NCBI GenBank assembly: GCA_900315035.1
Contig: OMXO01000034.1
Span: 1-33,999, forward strand
DNA length: 33,999 bases
From: an uncultured Prevotella sp.
GTDB lineage: Bacteria > Bacteroidota > Bacteroidia > Bacteroidales > Bacteroidaceae
Direction: 5' to 3'
The translations under genes and the position numbers were made by a program. How positions within the stretch are numbered: the stretch's first letter is position 1; every line of letters starts with the position of its first letter. Below the pieces are notes generated by a model that saw only the letters and a program-made list of their open reading frames with translations, was not told the origin of the DNA and searched no databases. Below, piece after piece: positions 27,445 to 33,919 of the stretch.

Positions 27445-28371
27445 CTAAACGAGCCGTTTGTGACGGAAAATCCACCATGCAATGCCTGAAACGCCGATAG
27501 AAACAACCATTGCGAAGACGAATCCCCAGGGCTTACTCTCCATGCCGTTAACGAGGTTCATACCGAACATGGAGGTGACCAGGGTTGGAATCATCATCAG
27601 GATTGTCACAGAGGTCAGCGTACGCATCACGGTGTTCATGTTGTTGTTGATGATACTCTGATAGGTGTCCATCGTCGATTCGAGGATGTTAGAGTAGATG
27701 CTGGTCGTTTCGCGGGCCTGTGTCATCTCGATATTGACGTCTTCGATAAGGTCGGCATCGAGTTCGTCGATCTGGAGTTTGAATTTCAGTTTCGACAGCA
27801 GCGTCTCGTTACCTCGGATAGAGGTCTGGAAGTATGTCAGCGAGTCTTGCAGACGGCTGAGTCCGATCAGGCTCTCATTGTTCACCTCCTTGTCGAGGTT
27901 GCGCTTGGCCTTATCTACAAGCATCGAAATCTGCTTCAGGCGCTTCAGGTACCAAACGGCACTTGAGAGGAACAGGCGGAAGATCATGTCCACATGATCG
28001 GTAAAGCCCTCACCGCGTTTCTGTTGGAAACTGACGAAGTCGATCATCATGTTTGTTTCATAGAAACAGACGGTGATGGTCACATCGCGCTTGTGGATGA
28101 TACCGAGTGGCACTGTGGTATAGGGCGTGCGGCTGCGAATCTCCTTGACATAGGGGATACGCAGGATGATCAGCATCCATCCGTCGTCGTACTCATAACG
28201 GGCACGCTCGTCGGTATCGCTGATGTCCGACATGAAATAATCGGGAATGTTGAACTTCTCTTCGAGTTCGTGCTGGTCGTCTTCAGTGGGGCAAGTCACC
28301 TGTATCCAGCAATTGGGCTGCCACTCTGAGAGTTGGGTCAGTCCGCCTTGGGTGTTCCAGAAAGTCTTCAT
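27445..28371 (-). CDS. corA: CorA-family magnesium/divalent cation channel
   Basis: Known role: pentameric inner-membrane Mg2+ (or Co2+/Ni2+) channel. The 308 residues show the CorA layout: a cytoplasmic alpha/beta domain, a long helical stalk (for example LIGLSRLQDSLTYFQTSIRG) and two C-terminal membrane helices. The signature GMN (270-272) lies in the loop between them, and the tail WWIFRHKRLV is basic. Length fits. Its 5' leader is about 135 nt and contains a hairpin next to the start codon. Confidence 0.93.
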   Translation of the reverse strand: MKTFWNTQGGLTQLSEWQPNCWIQVTCPTEDDQHELEEKFNIPDYFMSDISDTDERARYEYDDGWMLIILRIPYVKEIRSRTPYTTVPLGIIHKRDVTITVCFYETNMMIDFVSFQQKRGEGFTDHVDMIFRLFLSSAVWYLKRLKQISMLVDKAKRNLDKEVNNESLIGLSRLQDSLTYFQTSIRGNETLLSKLKFKLQIDELDADLIEDVNIEMTQARETTSIYSNILESTMDTYQSIINNNMNTVMRTLTSVTILMMIPTLVTSMFGMNLVNGMESKPWGFVFAMVVSIGVSGIAWWIFRHKRLV

Positions 28372-28373
28372 TG

Positions 28374-28425
28374 TGCTAATCCTTTTTTCGTTTGTGAAAT
28401 GGTTTTAGCGGCAAAGGGATTAGCA
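28374..28425 (-). promoter_or_regulatory. Leader hairpin directly before the corA start codon
   Basis: The minus-strand RNA can pair TGCTAATCC (plus-strand 28417-28425) with GGATTAGCA (28374-28382): 9 perfect pairs, plus three more after one mismatch. The 3' arm ends 2 nt before the ATG. This could control access to the start, but it is not recognised as a known Mg2+ riboswitch. Confidence 0.45.
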
Positions 28426-28513
28426 GCCTTGCTCGCCATCCCCCGCCATTACGAATTGTAATTGTCCGCCGGGTAATCGTCCATAATATTGTTAATGTTT
28501 GATTTTATCGTCT

Positions 28514-28545
28514 GCAAAGGTAAGGAAAAAAATCCGCAGTTACAA
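28514..28545 (-). promoter_or_regulatory. Promoter of corA, inside the pepD terminator
   Basis: On the minus strand: TTG at 28543-28545 (in the terminator loop), a 20-bp spacer and TACCTTTGC at 28514-28522. Confidence 0.65.
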
Positions 28546-28564
28546 GTAATCTGCGGATTTTTTT
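28526..28564 (-). terminator. Terminator of pepD
   Basis: Stem ATCCGCAG/CTGCGGAT (28532-28539 and 28551-28558), extendable through A/T tails to 14 bp (28526-28539 with 28551-28564), 11-nt loop, followed on the minus strand by a T-tract. Lies 7 bases after the pepD stop. Confidence 0.85.
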
Positions 28565-28570
28565 TCTAAT

Positions 28571-30028
28571 TTATTTCTCGGGAATGTCTTCGAGGGCCTT
28601 TTTCAGTAGTTGCCAGAAGGGCTCTACTGTGGCGATGAGGGCGCGCTCCGTCGTGGTGTGAGGCGACTTCATCGTAGGTCCAAAGCTGACGACATCGAGG
28701 TGGGGATACTTGCCCAGGATAATGGAGCACTCCAGTCCGGCATGGTCAACCTGGATAATACCGTCGGCATTGAAGAGCTCTTTGTACTCCTTCAATAAGA
28801 GGTGGAGGATAGGTGACTCAGGGTTAGGATCCCAACCGCCATACGAGCCGGCTGTCTCTACCTTCATGCCTGCCATGCTGAAGCAGCTCTCGAGCGTCTT
28901 GACGATATAGTCTTTCATGTCCTCACGGCTGCTGCGGGCCAGAATCTTGAGCATCGACTTTCCACCACCGATCTCAATGATGGCGAGGTTGGAGGAGGTC
29001 TCTACCACACTGGGGTAGCTGGGGATAAAGCGAACCACACCATCGTGACAGCCGTAGATGGCATTGATAAGGTTGTCCTGAATCTCTACGGGCACCTCCA
29101 TCTTGGGAGTCTCTACATCCTCGCAGATCACCTCGATACCGCTTTCGATACCCTTGTATTCGTCAGTAAAGTCGTCGAGCCAGTCCTGTGCGAGTTCCTT
29201 GATGGCGGCTACGTTCTCCTTCGGGAGGGTGAGGATGGCTTCAGCCTTGAAGGGGATGGCGTTACGCATATTGCCACCTTGCCAGGAAGCCAGACGGGCA
29301 TCACACTCCTCGATGGCTTCGCGCACCAGGCGCACCAGCAGTTTGTTGGCATTAGCACGTCCCTCGTGGATCTCCAGTCCTGAGTGTCCGCCACGCAGAC
29401 CTTTCACTGTCACCTTGACGGCGGCATCGTCTGTATCGGTCTCCACCTCCTTGTAGTCGAGGGTTGCGGTGATGTTGATGCCACCAGCAGAACCGATGAC
29501 GAACTTGCCCCAGTGCTCAGAATCGAGGTTTAGGAGGATATCGCCATTGAGTTCATCGGCAGGCAGGGCATTCGCACCAAACATGCCCGTCTCTTCGTCA
29601 GCGGTAATCAGGGCTTCGATCGGTCCGTGCTTCAAGGTCTTGTCTTCCATGATGGCCATGATGGCTGCCACACCAAGTCCGTTGTCTGCGCCTAAGGTGG
29701 TGTTCTTGGCCTTTACCCACTCGCCGTCAATCCATGGCTGGATGGGGTCTGTCTCAAAGTTGTGGGTGCTCTCTGGTGTCTTCTGAGGCACCATATCCAT
29801 GTGGGCCTGTAGGATAACGCCTTTCTTCTTCTCCATGCCTGCTGAGGCTGGCTTGCGCATCACGATGTTGTCGGCTGGATCCTTGAAGGCTTCGACACCA
29901 GCCTGTTTGGCGAAGTCGAGCAGGAACTGCTGGATCTTCTCGAGATGTCCGCTGGGGCGCGGTACTTGTGTCAGTGCATAGAAATTCTTCCAGATGCACG
30001 TCGGGTTCAGATTTTTAATTTCACTCAT
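28571..30028 (-). CDS. pepD: Beta-Ala-His/aminoacyl-histidine dipeptidase (M20C)
   Basis: Known role: zinc dipeptidase of the M20 family cleaving X-His dipeptides and others in the cytoplasm. Seen in the 485 residues: HMDMV (His76, Asp78), GADNG (bridging Asp115), ADEETG (catalytic Glu145 and metal ligand Glu146), NLDSE (Asp169) and C-terminal SPHTTTE (His457). The central lid domain (KGLRGGHSGLEIHEGRANAN) is present. Length fits PepD. Four bases separate it from the upstream membrane-protein gene, so the two are cotranscribed. Confidence 0.95.
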   Translation of the reverse strand: MSEIKNLNPTCIWKNFYALTQVPRPSGHLEKIQQFLLDFAKQAGVEAFKDPADNIVMRKPASAGMEKKKGVILQAHMDMVPQKTPESTHNFETDPIQPWIDGEWVKAKNTTLGADNGLGVAAIMAIMEDKTLKHGPIEALITADEETGMFGANALPADELNGDILLNLDSEHWGKFVIGSAGGINITATLDYKEVETDTDDAAVKVTVKGLRGGHSGLEIHEGRANANKLLVRLVREAIEECDARLASWQGGNMRNAIPFKAEAILTLPKENVAAIKELAQDWLDDFTDEYKGIESGIEVICEDVETPKMEVPVEIQDNLINAIYGCHDGVVRFIPSYPSVVETSSNLAIIEIGGGKSMLKILARSSREDMKDYIVKTLESCFSMAGMKVETAGSYGGWDPNPESPILHLLLKEYKELFNADGIIQVDHAGLECSIILGKYPHLDVVSFGPTMKSPHTTTERALIATVEPFWQLLKKALEDIPEK

Positions 30029-30032
30029 AGTT

Positions 30033-31049
30033 TTATTTGTTAGGGTTTAATCGTTTCGTATATAATAGGGCCGCCCAGGCATAGATACCTAAGGCGACAA
30101 CCAGCATGGTCTGTACAGTGTGTACGATGAGCACGAACCATAAGGCTTGCTGGTCGGCAACCCCATAGAGGATGAGCATCGTCTTGATGGCGAAATGCCA
30201 GGGGCCGGCTCCGTTGGGGGTAGGCACGATGACGGCGAAGTTGGCTACTACGAATGACACCAGTGCACACCCGATGCCCAGATGGGCTGTGAAGTCGAAA
30301 CAGAAGAATGTCAGATAGTAGTGCAGGAAGTAGCACACCCAGATGCCGATCGAGAAAAAAAGGTAGAGGGGCAGGTTCTTCACTGCCTTGAGTGAGAGCA
30401 CACCTTCCCAGATGCTGCCTAATGTCATCTTCACCTTATTATATATAGAGAAGTTCTTCAGCAGCAGGTGTAACAGGATAAGAACGGCAATCCCGCAGAC
30501 AGCAGTCACCAGATAGCCTGTCGCAGAGAATTGGTTCAGGATGTGGTCGATACTGGTGCCGGTCTTCTCGAAGAAGGTGCCGAAGATACTCATCTCTATC
30601 AGTAGGATGATACCTGAATATCCCATGACTATCAGTGTATCGACAGCGCGCTCTGTCACCACAGTCCCCAAGGCCTTCGAGAAGGAGATCCCCTCGTAGC
30701 GCTTGAGTACGCCACAACGGGTAAACTCGCCTATGCGCGGGATGATCAGACTGACTGCATAGCTTAGAAAGATCGAGTAGATACAGGTGGAAGTCCTGAT
30801 TTTAGCGGATGGGTTCTCCTGATCAGAAAAAGGCACCAGTGTCTGTTTCCATCGCCAGCCTCGGAACATCTGGGCCAGAATTCCAAAAGGGAACGACAGC
30901 AACATCCACGTCCAGTTCATCTCCTGAGTCATCACGTGCATGAATTGACCAAAATCCTCCCCTCGGTACATCCAATAGAGAATAGCCCCACCAAGCAGGA
31001 TGGGGAACACGATTTTCGCTATATTGGTAAGGATGGTCTTTGCTTCCAT
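30033..31049 (-). CDS. YbhN/LPG-synthase-TM-like integral membrane protein
   Basis: A 338-residue protein with about eight membrane helices. It carries patterns of the UPF0104/'lysylphosphatidylglycerol synthase TM region' family: FRGWRWKQTL (early), SYAVSLIIPRIGEFTRCGVL, GTVVTERAVDTLIV and VIVPTPNGAGPWHFAIK. Known: the family includes membrane subunits of LPG synthases and proposed lipid flippases; the function of stand-alone members is unknown. There is no soluble transferase domain. The ATG at 31049 is chosen over a GTG at 31094 because a full promoter ends 5 bases before it. Confidence 0.88.
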   Translation of the reverse strand: MEAKTILTNIAKIVFPILLGGAILYWMYRGEDFGQFMHVMTQEMNWTWMLLSFPFGILAQMFRGWRWKQTLVPFSDQENPSAKIRTSTCIYSIFLSYAVSLIIPRIGEFTRCGVLKRYEGISFSKALGTVVTERAVDTLIVMGYSGIILLIEMSIFGTFFEKTGTSIDHILNQFSATGYLVTAVCGIAVLILLHLLLKNFSIYNKVKMTLGSIWEGVLSLKAVKNLPLYLFFSIGIWVCYFLHYYLTFFCFDFTAHLGIGCALVSFVVANFAVIVPTPNGAGPWHFAIKTMLILYGVADQQALWFVLIVHTVQTMLVVALGIYAWAALLYTKRLNPNK

Positions 31050-31053
31050 GGGT

Positions 31054-31086
31054 GCAAAGGTACGAATAAGTGAGGGAAAATCCAAA
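31054..31086 (-). promoter_or_regulatory. Promoter giving a leaderless mRNA for the membrane-protein/pepD unit
   Basis: On the minus strand: TTTG (31083-31086), a 20-bp spacer and TACCTTTGC (31054-31062). The ATG follows TTTG after only five bases (CACCC). Confidence 0.75.
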
Positions 31087-31092
31087 TTAAAC

Positions 31093-31130
31093 ACAAAAAA
31101 AAGCGGGTAGAACTCTTATTCTATCCGCTT
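31093..31130 (-). terminator. Terminator of the 30-codon mini-gene
   Basis: Minus-strand stem AAGCGGATAGAA/TTCTACCCGCTT (31119-31130 with 31101-31112, one mismatch), 6-nt loop, then a run of T. It ends just before the promoter of the next gene. Confidence 0.85.
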
Positions 31131-31164
31131 CTTTATGCTTTCTTCAATGCTCATTCAAGTCAAG

Positions 31165-31257
31165 TTACTTAACTCCCAGATTCATGTCGTTATTGACCCC
31201 GAAGGCCTCAGAGGCACATACGGCAATAACTAATGTTATCATAAATAATAAAGTCAT
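31165..31257 (-). CDS. 30-residue hydrophobic small protein in its own transcription unit
   Basis: Seen: an ATG at 31257 and TAA at 31165-31167 encode 30 residues, starting MTLLFMITLVIAV and ending NNDMNLGVK. The first 20 residues are a hydrophobic, signal-peptide-like segment (possible cleavage after CASEA) followed by a short polar tail. A full promoter precedes it by about 33 nt and a strong terminator follows about 35 nt after the stop. The frame is too small to prove by eye; the unit could instead be a small RNA. No family recognised. Confidence 0.5.
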   Translation of the reverse strand: MTLLFMITLVIAVCASEAFGVNNDMNLGVK

Positions 31258-31296
31258 AATCTATTTTATTTGTTATCCAATTATTATTTTTTCAAT

Positions 31297-31329
31297 GCAA
31301 AATTACAACTGTTTGCGCACACAGACAAA
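31297..31329 (-). promoter_or_regulatory. Promoter of the 30-codon mini-gene
   Basis: On the minus strand: TTTG (31326-31329), a 20-bp spacer and TAATTTTGC (31297-31305). Predicted start near 31292. Confidence 0.7.
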
Positions 31330-31366
31330 ATTTTTCTGACAAAACGGGCGGAATTGTGCAAATTTC

Positions 31367-31380
31367 TTGATATAGATCAA
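31367..31380. promoter_or_regulatory. FNR/CRP-type operator between the mini-gene and ksgA
   Basis: The perfect dyad TTGAT-ATAG-ATCAA matches the FNR-box core TTGATN4ATCAA. Its centre is 54.5 bp from the last base of TTTG in the ksgA -7 box and 75.5 bp from that of the divergent mini-gene. These correspond to about -60.5 and -81.5, the usual class I activator positions. The binding protein is not in the window. Confidence 0.6.
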
Positions 31381-31420
31381 ATATATCGGGATTCTTTTTC
31401 GTAAAGTCGAATTTTTACAC

Positions 31421-31428
31421 TACCTTTG
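31421..31428 (+). promoter_or_regulatory. -7 element giving a leaderless ksgA mRNA
   Basis: TACCTTTG, then five bases, then the ATG at 31434. The -33 region is poor (TTTC instead of TTTG), which fits dependence on an activator bound at 31367-31380. Confidence 0.65.
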
Positions 31429-31433
31429 TCGCC

Positions 31434-32240
31434 ATGAAGCAAGTTAAACCCAAGAAGAACTTAGGCCAGCACTTCCTGACCGACCTGAATATCGCCAAGG
31501 CGATAGCCGATACCGTAGATGCCTGTCCCGACCTTCCTGTGCTCGAAGTAGGTCCAGGCATGGGTGTTATGACTCAGTATCTTGTTGAGAAACCTCGCCC
31601 ATTTAAGGTTGTCGAGATCGACCGTGAGTCGGTGGCATATCTTCAGGAGCATTTCCCGCGCCTATATAATAATATAATAGGTGGCGATTTTCTCAGGATG
31701 GATCTCAACGAGGTGTTCGATGGCCAGCAGTTCGTCTTGACGGGTAACTATCCCTACGATATTTCATCGCAGATCTTTTTTAAGATGCTCGACAATAAAG
31801 ACCTCATACCCTGCTGCACAGGTATGATCCAGCATGAGGTAGCCCTGCGTATGGCCTCTCAGCCTGGCAATAAGCAGTATGGCATCCTCTCCGTGCTGAT
31901 TCAGGCTTGGTATCATGTCGAATATCTTTTCACCGTCGAACCCGGTGTCTTCAATCCGCCTCCCAAGGTTCAGAGTGCCGTCATCCGTATGACGCGTAAT
32001 GAGGTCACCGACCTTGGTTGCGACGAGCAACTGTTCCGTCGTGTCGTCAAGACGGTCTTCAATCAGCGCCGTAAGATGCTGCGAGTCTCCCTCCGTCAGA
32101 TCTTCAATGGCGACCATCCAGCCTCCTCGGAATTCTTCGAGGATGAGATGATGACGCGCCGACCAGAGCAACTTTCTATCCCAGAGTTCGTAGAGTTGAC
32201 GAATAAGGTGTCAAAAGAGCTGTTATCGAACACAAATTGA
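31434..32240 (+). CDS. ksgA: 16S rRNA adenine dimethyltransferase
   Basis: Known role: dimethylates two adjacent adenines near the 3' end of 16S rRNA and acts as a late 30S assembly checkpoint. Seen in the 268 residues: KKNLGQHFL (7-15), SAM-binding EVGPGMG (38-44), VVEIDRE (59-65), and the active-site motif GNYPYDIS (104-111, Asn105; N-x-P-Y/F). The C-terminal RNA-binding part has NPPPKVQSAVI and FNQRRKMLR. Length is normal. The start is set by the leaderless promoter and the conserved N-terminus. Confidence 0.96.
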   Translation: MKQVKPKKNLGQHFLTDLNIAKAIADTVDACPDLPVLEVGPGMGVMTQYLVEKPRPFKVVEIDRESVAYLQEHFPRLYNNIIGGDFLRMDLNEVFDGQQFVLTGNYPYDISSQIFFKMLDNKDLIPCCTGMIQHEVALRMASQPGNKQYGILSVLIQAWYHVEYLFTVEPGVFNPPPKVQSAVIRMTRNEVTDLGCDEQLFRRVVKTVFNQRRKMLRVSLRQIFNGDHPASSEFFEDEMMTRRPEQLSIPEFVELTNKVSKELLSNTN

Positions 32241-32249
32241 TTGTGTTCG
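32227..32249 (+). repeat. Perfect 9-bp inverted repeat over the ksgA stop codon
   Basis: CGAACACAA/TTGTGTTCG with the 5-nt loop ATTGA, which contains the TGA stop. No T-tract follows. It could be a weak terminator, an RNA 3'-end stabiliser or an operator. Confidence 0.55.
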
Positions 32250-32260
32250 CACACAACGGC

Positions 32261-32274
32261 TTGATATACATCAA
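32261..32274. promoter_or_regulatory. FNR/CRP-type operator upstream of the candidate small RNA
   Basis: TTGAT-ATAC-ATCAA, differing from the box at 31367 in one spacer base. Its centre is 75.5 bp before the last base of TTTG in the -7 box at 32336-32344 (about -81.5), the same distance as for the mini-gene. Confidence 0.6.
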
Positions 32275-32313
32275 AAGAAGGGCACTTTTTTCACAAAAAC
32301 AGGGTGCAATCCA

Positions 32314-32344
32314 TTGCGGGTTGCAAAAATCGTCGTACCTTTGC
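32314..32344 (+). promoter_or_regulatory. Promoter of the candidate small RNA
   Basis: TTG at 32314-32316, a 19-bp spacer and TACCTTTGC at 32336-32344. The -7 box and following bases (32334-32357) are a 24-nt exact copy of 33650-33673 in front of the GG-leader peptide. Confidence 0.65.
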
Positions 32345-32348
32345 ATCG

Positions 32349-32590
32349 TCAAAAGGAAACAATGACATCTTCAATAGAAATTACACAGACACAATACAGA
32401 GGTATTAGTTAAGGTAAATGTTAAAGATTGATTTAGGTTTAGTTAGAGTTAATAGTTAGTTAGAATTTTGGTTTTAGGTTTTTATTAAGATTGATTGGCA
32501 ATAGGTATTCTAAGGTGTTAGAAAAAAGATTTGCCAGTAGGGATAACAGACGCAGTGGTGACACTCCGTTTCTTCTCAGAAAAGGTTTTT
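32349..32590 (+). ncRNA. Candidate small RNA of about 240 nt
   Basis: A promoter (32314-32344) and a terminator-like hairpin with five T (32566-32590) bracket 240 nt with no sizeable frame. Only a 16-codon frame at 32362-32412 (MTSSIEITQTQYRGIS) is present near the 5' end, and it may be a leader peptide. The middle (32398-32498) has no cytosine for 101 nt and is built of T/A/G words such as GTTAG and TTTAGG. Near the 3' end a hairpin ACGCAGTG/CACTCCGT (32550-32569, one mismatch) competes with the terminator stem. It matches no RNA family I can recall; 6S RNA and tmRNA were considered without support. Confidence 0.4.
32566..32590 (+). terminator. Terminator of the candidate small RNA
   Basis: CCGTTTCT (32566-32573) with AGAAAAGG (32578-32585), one mismatch, TCTC loop, followed by TTTTT. 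Confidence 0.55.
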
Positions 32591-32596
32591 AGTTAT

Positions 32597-33448
32597 TCAT
32601 AGATTGTTGGCGCCGCCCTTGAGTCGTTGATGACCCTTGAGCGGCTTTTTTGTGTAGGTAGTCATGTCTTCGCGCATACGCAGAGCCTTCCACTTCATCT
32701 TTCCATCCTGGATGCTCTCAATCTCCCACCACTCACGAAGTTCTTCGCTGTCGGCAGTCTTCTTCCAACGGGTGCACAGCAGTGTACCATCAACAAAATA
32801 GTCAGAAAGGTTGTCGGTACCTGCTTTCCAGTTGCCGTCCACCTTGCTGTAATATACATAAGTGCCGTCCGACTTGTACTCCCAGCGGTGCAGTTCACCG
32901 TCGGTGTGGTCGTCTTCAGCACTGGTCACCTTGCCTTCCCATGTGCCGATGATGTCTTTTTCATAGTCTTTGGTGATGCGCTCGTAGTGTTCATTATCAT
33001 AGGCCTCATGAATGATTTCCTTACCATCCTCATAGACTCTCCAATCAGAGCTCAGCCACATGTCTGTGCCCGTGATGCTTGAAATGTCCACATTCGTTAC
33101 GTGTTTGATATGTTCGTTCTCATTCGCTGTGAGCGACACTTTGGTGCCGTCGATGACAACGGTGGCTGAGGCATGACTGTTCCACGATTCACTATAGAAA
33201 TCCGAGAGACTACCGTATGCTTCCGTGGCCGACAAGAACGTGATGACGGCTTTCAGGTTGGTGGGACAAGGCTGATTCTCCAGTTCTGATATCATCCACT
33301 TGCCGAGGAGCTTCTGAGAGAGGGGCTCTTCGGGTACAGGGTTGTCGTCGCTGGAATTACATGCAGTGAATACGCTTGCGCCGCATAAAACCATGGTGAA
33401 TACCAGTGTACGGGTGGCGGCGATCACCCAATTCTTTGTCTGTTTCAT
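32597..33448 (-). CDS. Prevotella-type surface lipoprotein, lipocalin-like
   Basis: A 283-residue protein with a long signal peptide and lipobox FTAC (Cys30), followed by NSSDDNPVPEEPL, a linker typical of Prevotella lipoproteins. Two similar beta-rich parts follow, each opening with a GKW/GTW motif: LLGKWMISELE (about 60-70) and DIIGTWEGKVTS (mid-protein). Each contains strand patterns such as HRWEYKSDGTYVYYSKVDG. This suggests tandem lipocalin-like domains. Function unknown. The start at 33448 is chosen for the signal peptide; the frame to 33643 reads through promoter DNA. Confidence 0.85.
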   Translation of the reverse strand: MKQTKNWVIAATRTLVFTMVLCGASVFTACNSSDDNPVPEEPLSQKLLGKWMISELENQPCPTNLKAVITFLSATEAYGSLSDFYSESWNSHASATVVIDGTKVSLTANENEHIKHVTNVDISSITGTDMWLSSDWRVYEDGKEIIHEAYDNEHYERITKDYEKDIIGTWEGKVTSAEDDHTDGELHRWEYKSDGTYVYYSKVDGNWKAGTDNLSDYFVDGTLLCTRWKKTADSEELREWWEIESIQDGKMKWKALRMREDMTTYTKKPLKGHQRLKGGANNL

Positions 33449-33477
33449 GTTCTTTTTTTGTTTATTATAAGTTTTTG

Positions 33478-33486
33478 GCAAAGGTA
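33478..33486 (-). promoter_or_regulatory. -7 element of the lipoprotein gene
   Basis: TACCTTTGC on the minus strand, about 30 nt upstream of the start, with no TTTG at the -33 position. Divergent from the GG-leader peptide promoter. Confidence 0.6.
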
Positions 33487-33627
33487 AGCAAAAATCTGAG
33501 AAAACCACCGCTTTTGGCGGAATATTTTTCATTTTGTACATCGCGACACGATTCAGCCGCTTCTTCGCCACATTGTCGCAGATCCCTGATGGTGTCGCCA
33601 CAACCTCTTGCAAAAGTCTGCCAAATA

Positions 33628-33660
33628 TTTGTCCATCTCCCAAAACCGCCGTACCTTTGC
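33628..33660 (+). promoter_or_regulatory. Promoter of the GG-leader peptide gene
   Basis: TTTG at 33628-33631, a 20-bp spacer and TACCTTTGC at 33652-33660. The leader is about 47 nt. It shares 24 identical bases (33650-33673) with the small-RNA promoter region at 32334-32357. Confidence 0.75.
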
Positions 33661-33712
33661 ATCGTCAAAAGGACAATTAATCAACAGTATAAACATTAAA
33701 ATTATAAGAATT

Positions 33713-33853
33713 ATGACACAGAAGAATTTTACGAGCGCACGCGCTCTGACAATCGAAGAGATGGAGAATGTAAACGGTGGTTACCCTATAGCGTTCATTG
33801 ACGAACTCATAGGACGAGGTAAGTGTCAACTTGCAAAACGTAAGCACCCATAA
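33713..33853 (+). CDS. Double-glycine-leader peptide (bacteriocin/RiPP-like precursor)
   Basis: A 46-residue peptide. Residues 1-23 form a leader ending LTIEEMENVNGG, the classic double-glycine pattern (hydrophobic at -12, Glu pair, hydrophobic positions, GG) cut by C39-type ABC-transporter peptidases. The 23-residue core runs from YPIAFIDELIGRGKC to a basic tail KRKHP and holds a single Cys (core residue 15). Known: such leaders mark class II bacteriocins, peptide signals and the GG-type natural-product precursors of Bacteroidales. No C39 transporter or modifying enzyme lies in the window. The start at 33713 is set by the promoter and leader length; the upstream frame is promoter DNA. Confidence 0.8.
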   Translation: MTQKNFTSARALTIEEMENVNGGYPIAFIDELIGRGKCQLAKRKHP

Positions 33854-33879
33854 ATAAGGTAACCCCACAAAATTAAGCC

Positions 33880-33917
33880 AAAGCGTTCTGGAAATCAAAT
33901 TCCAGAACGCTTTTCTC
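33880..33917. terminator. Terminator after the GG-leader peptide gene, shared with the convergent gene
   Basis: A perfect 14-bp stem (33880-33893 with 33900-33913; AAGCGTTCTGGAA and its complement), 6-nt loop, then TTCTCG on plus; on minus the stem is followed by GGCTTAATTTTG. Confidence 0.8.
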
Positions 33918-33919
33918 GT

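Noticed and set aside
32349-32590. 6S RNA or tmRNA
   Set aside because: No long imperfect double-stranded hairpin typical of 6S, and no tRNA-like ends or tag frame for tmRNA; left as an unassigned candidate small RNA.
33487-33627. Hidden coding sequence in the region upstream of the lipoprotein gene
   Set aside because: The minus frame to 33643 has no domain or signal, and the -7 box at 33478-33486 lies inside it, so it is promoter DNA.
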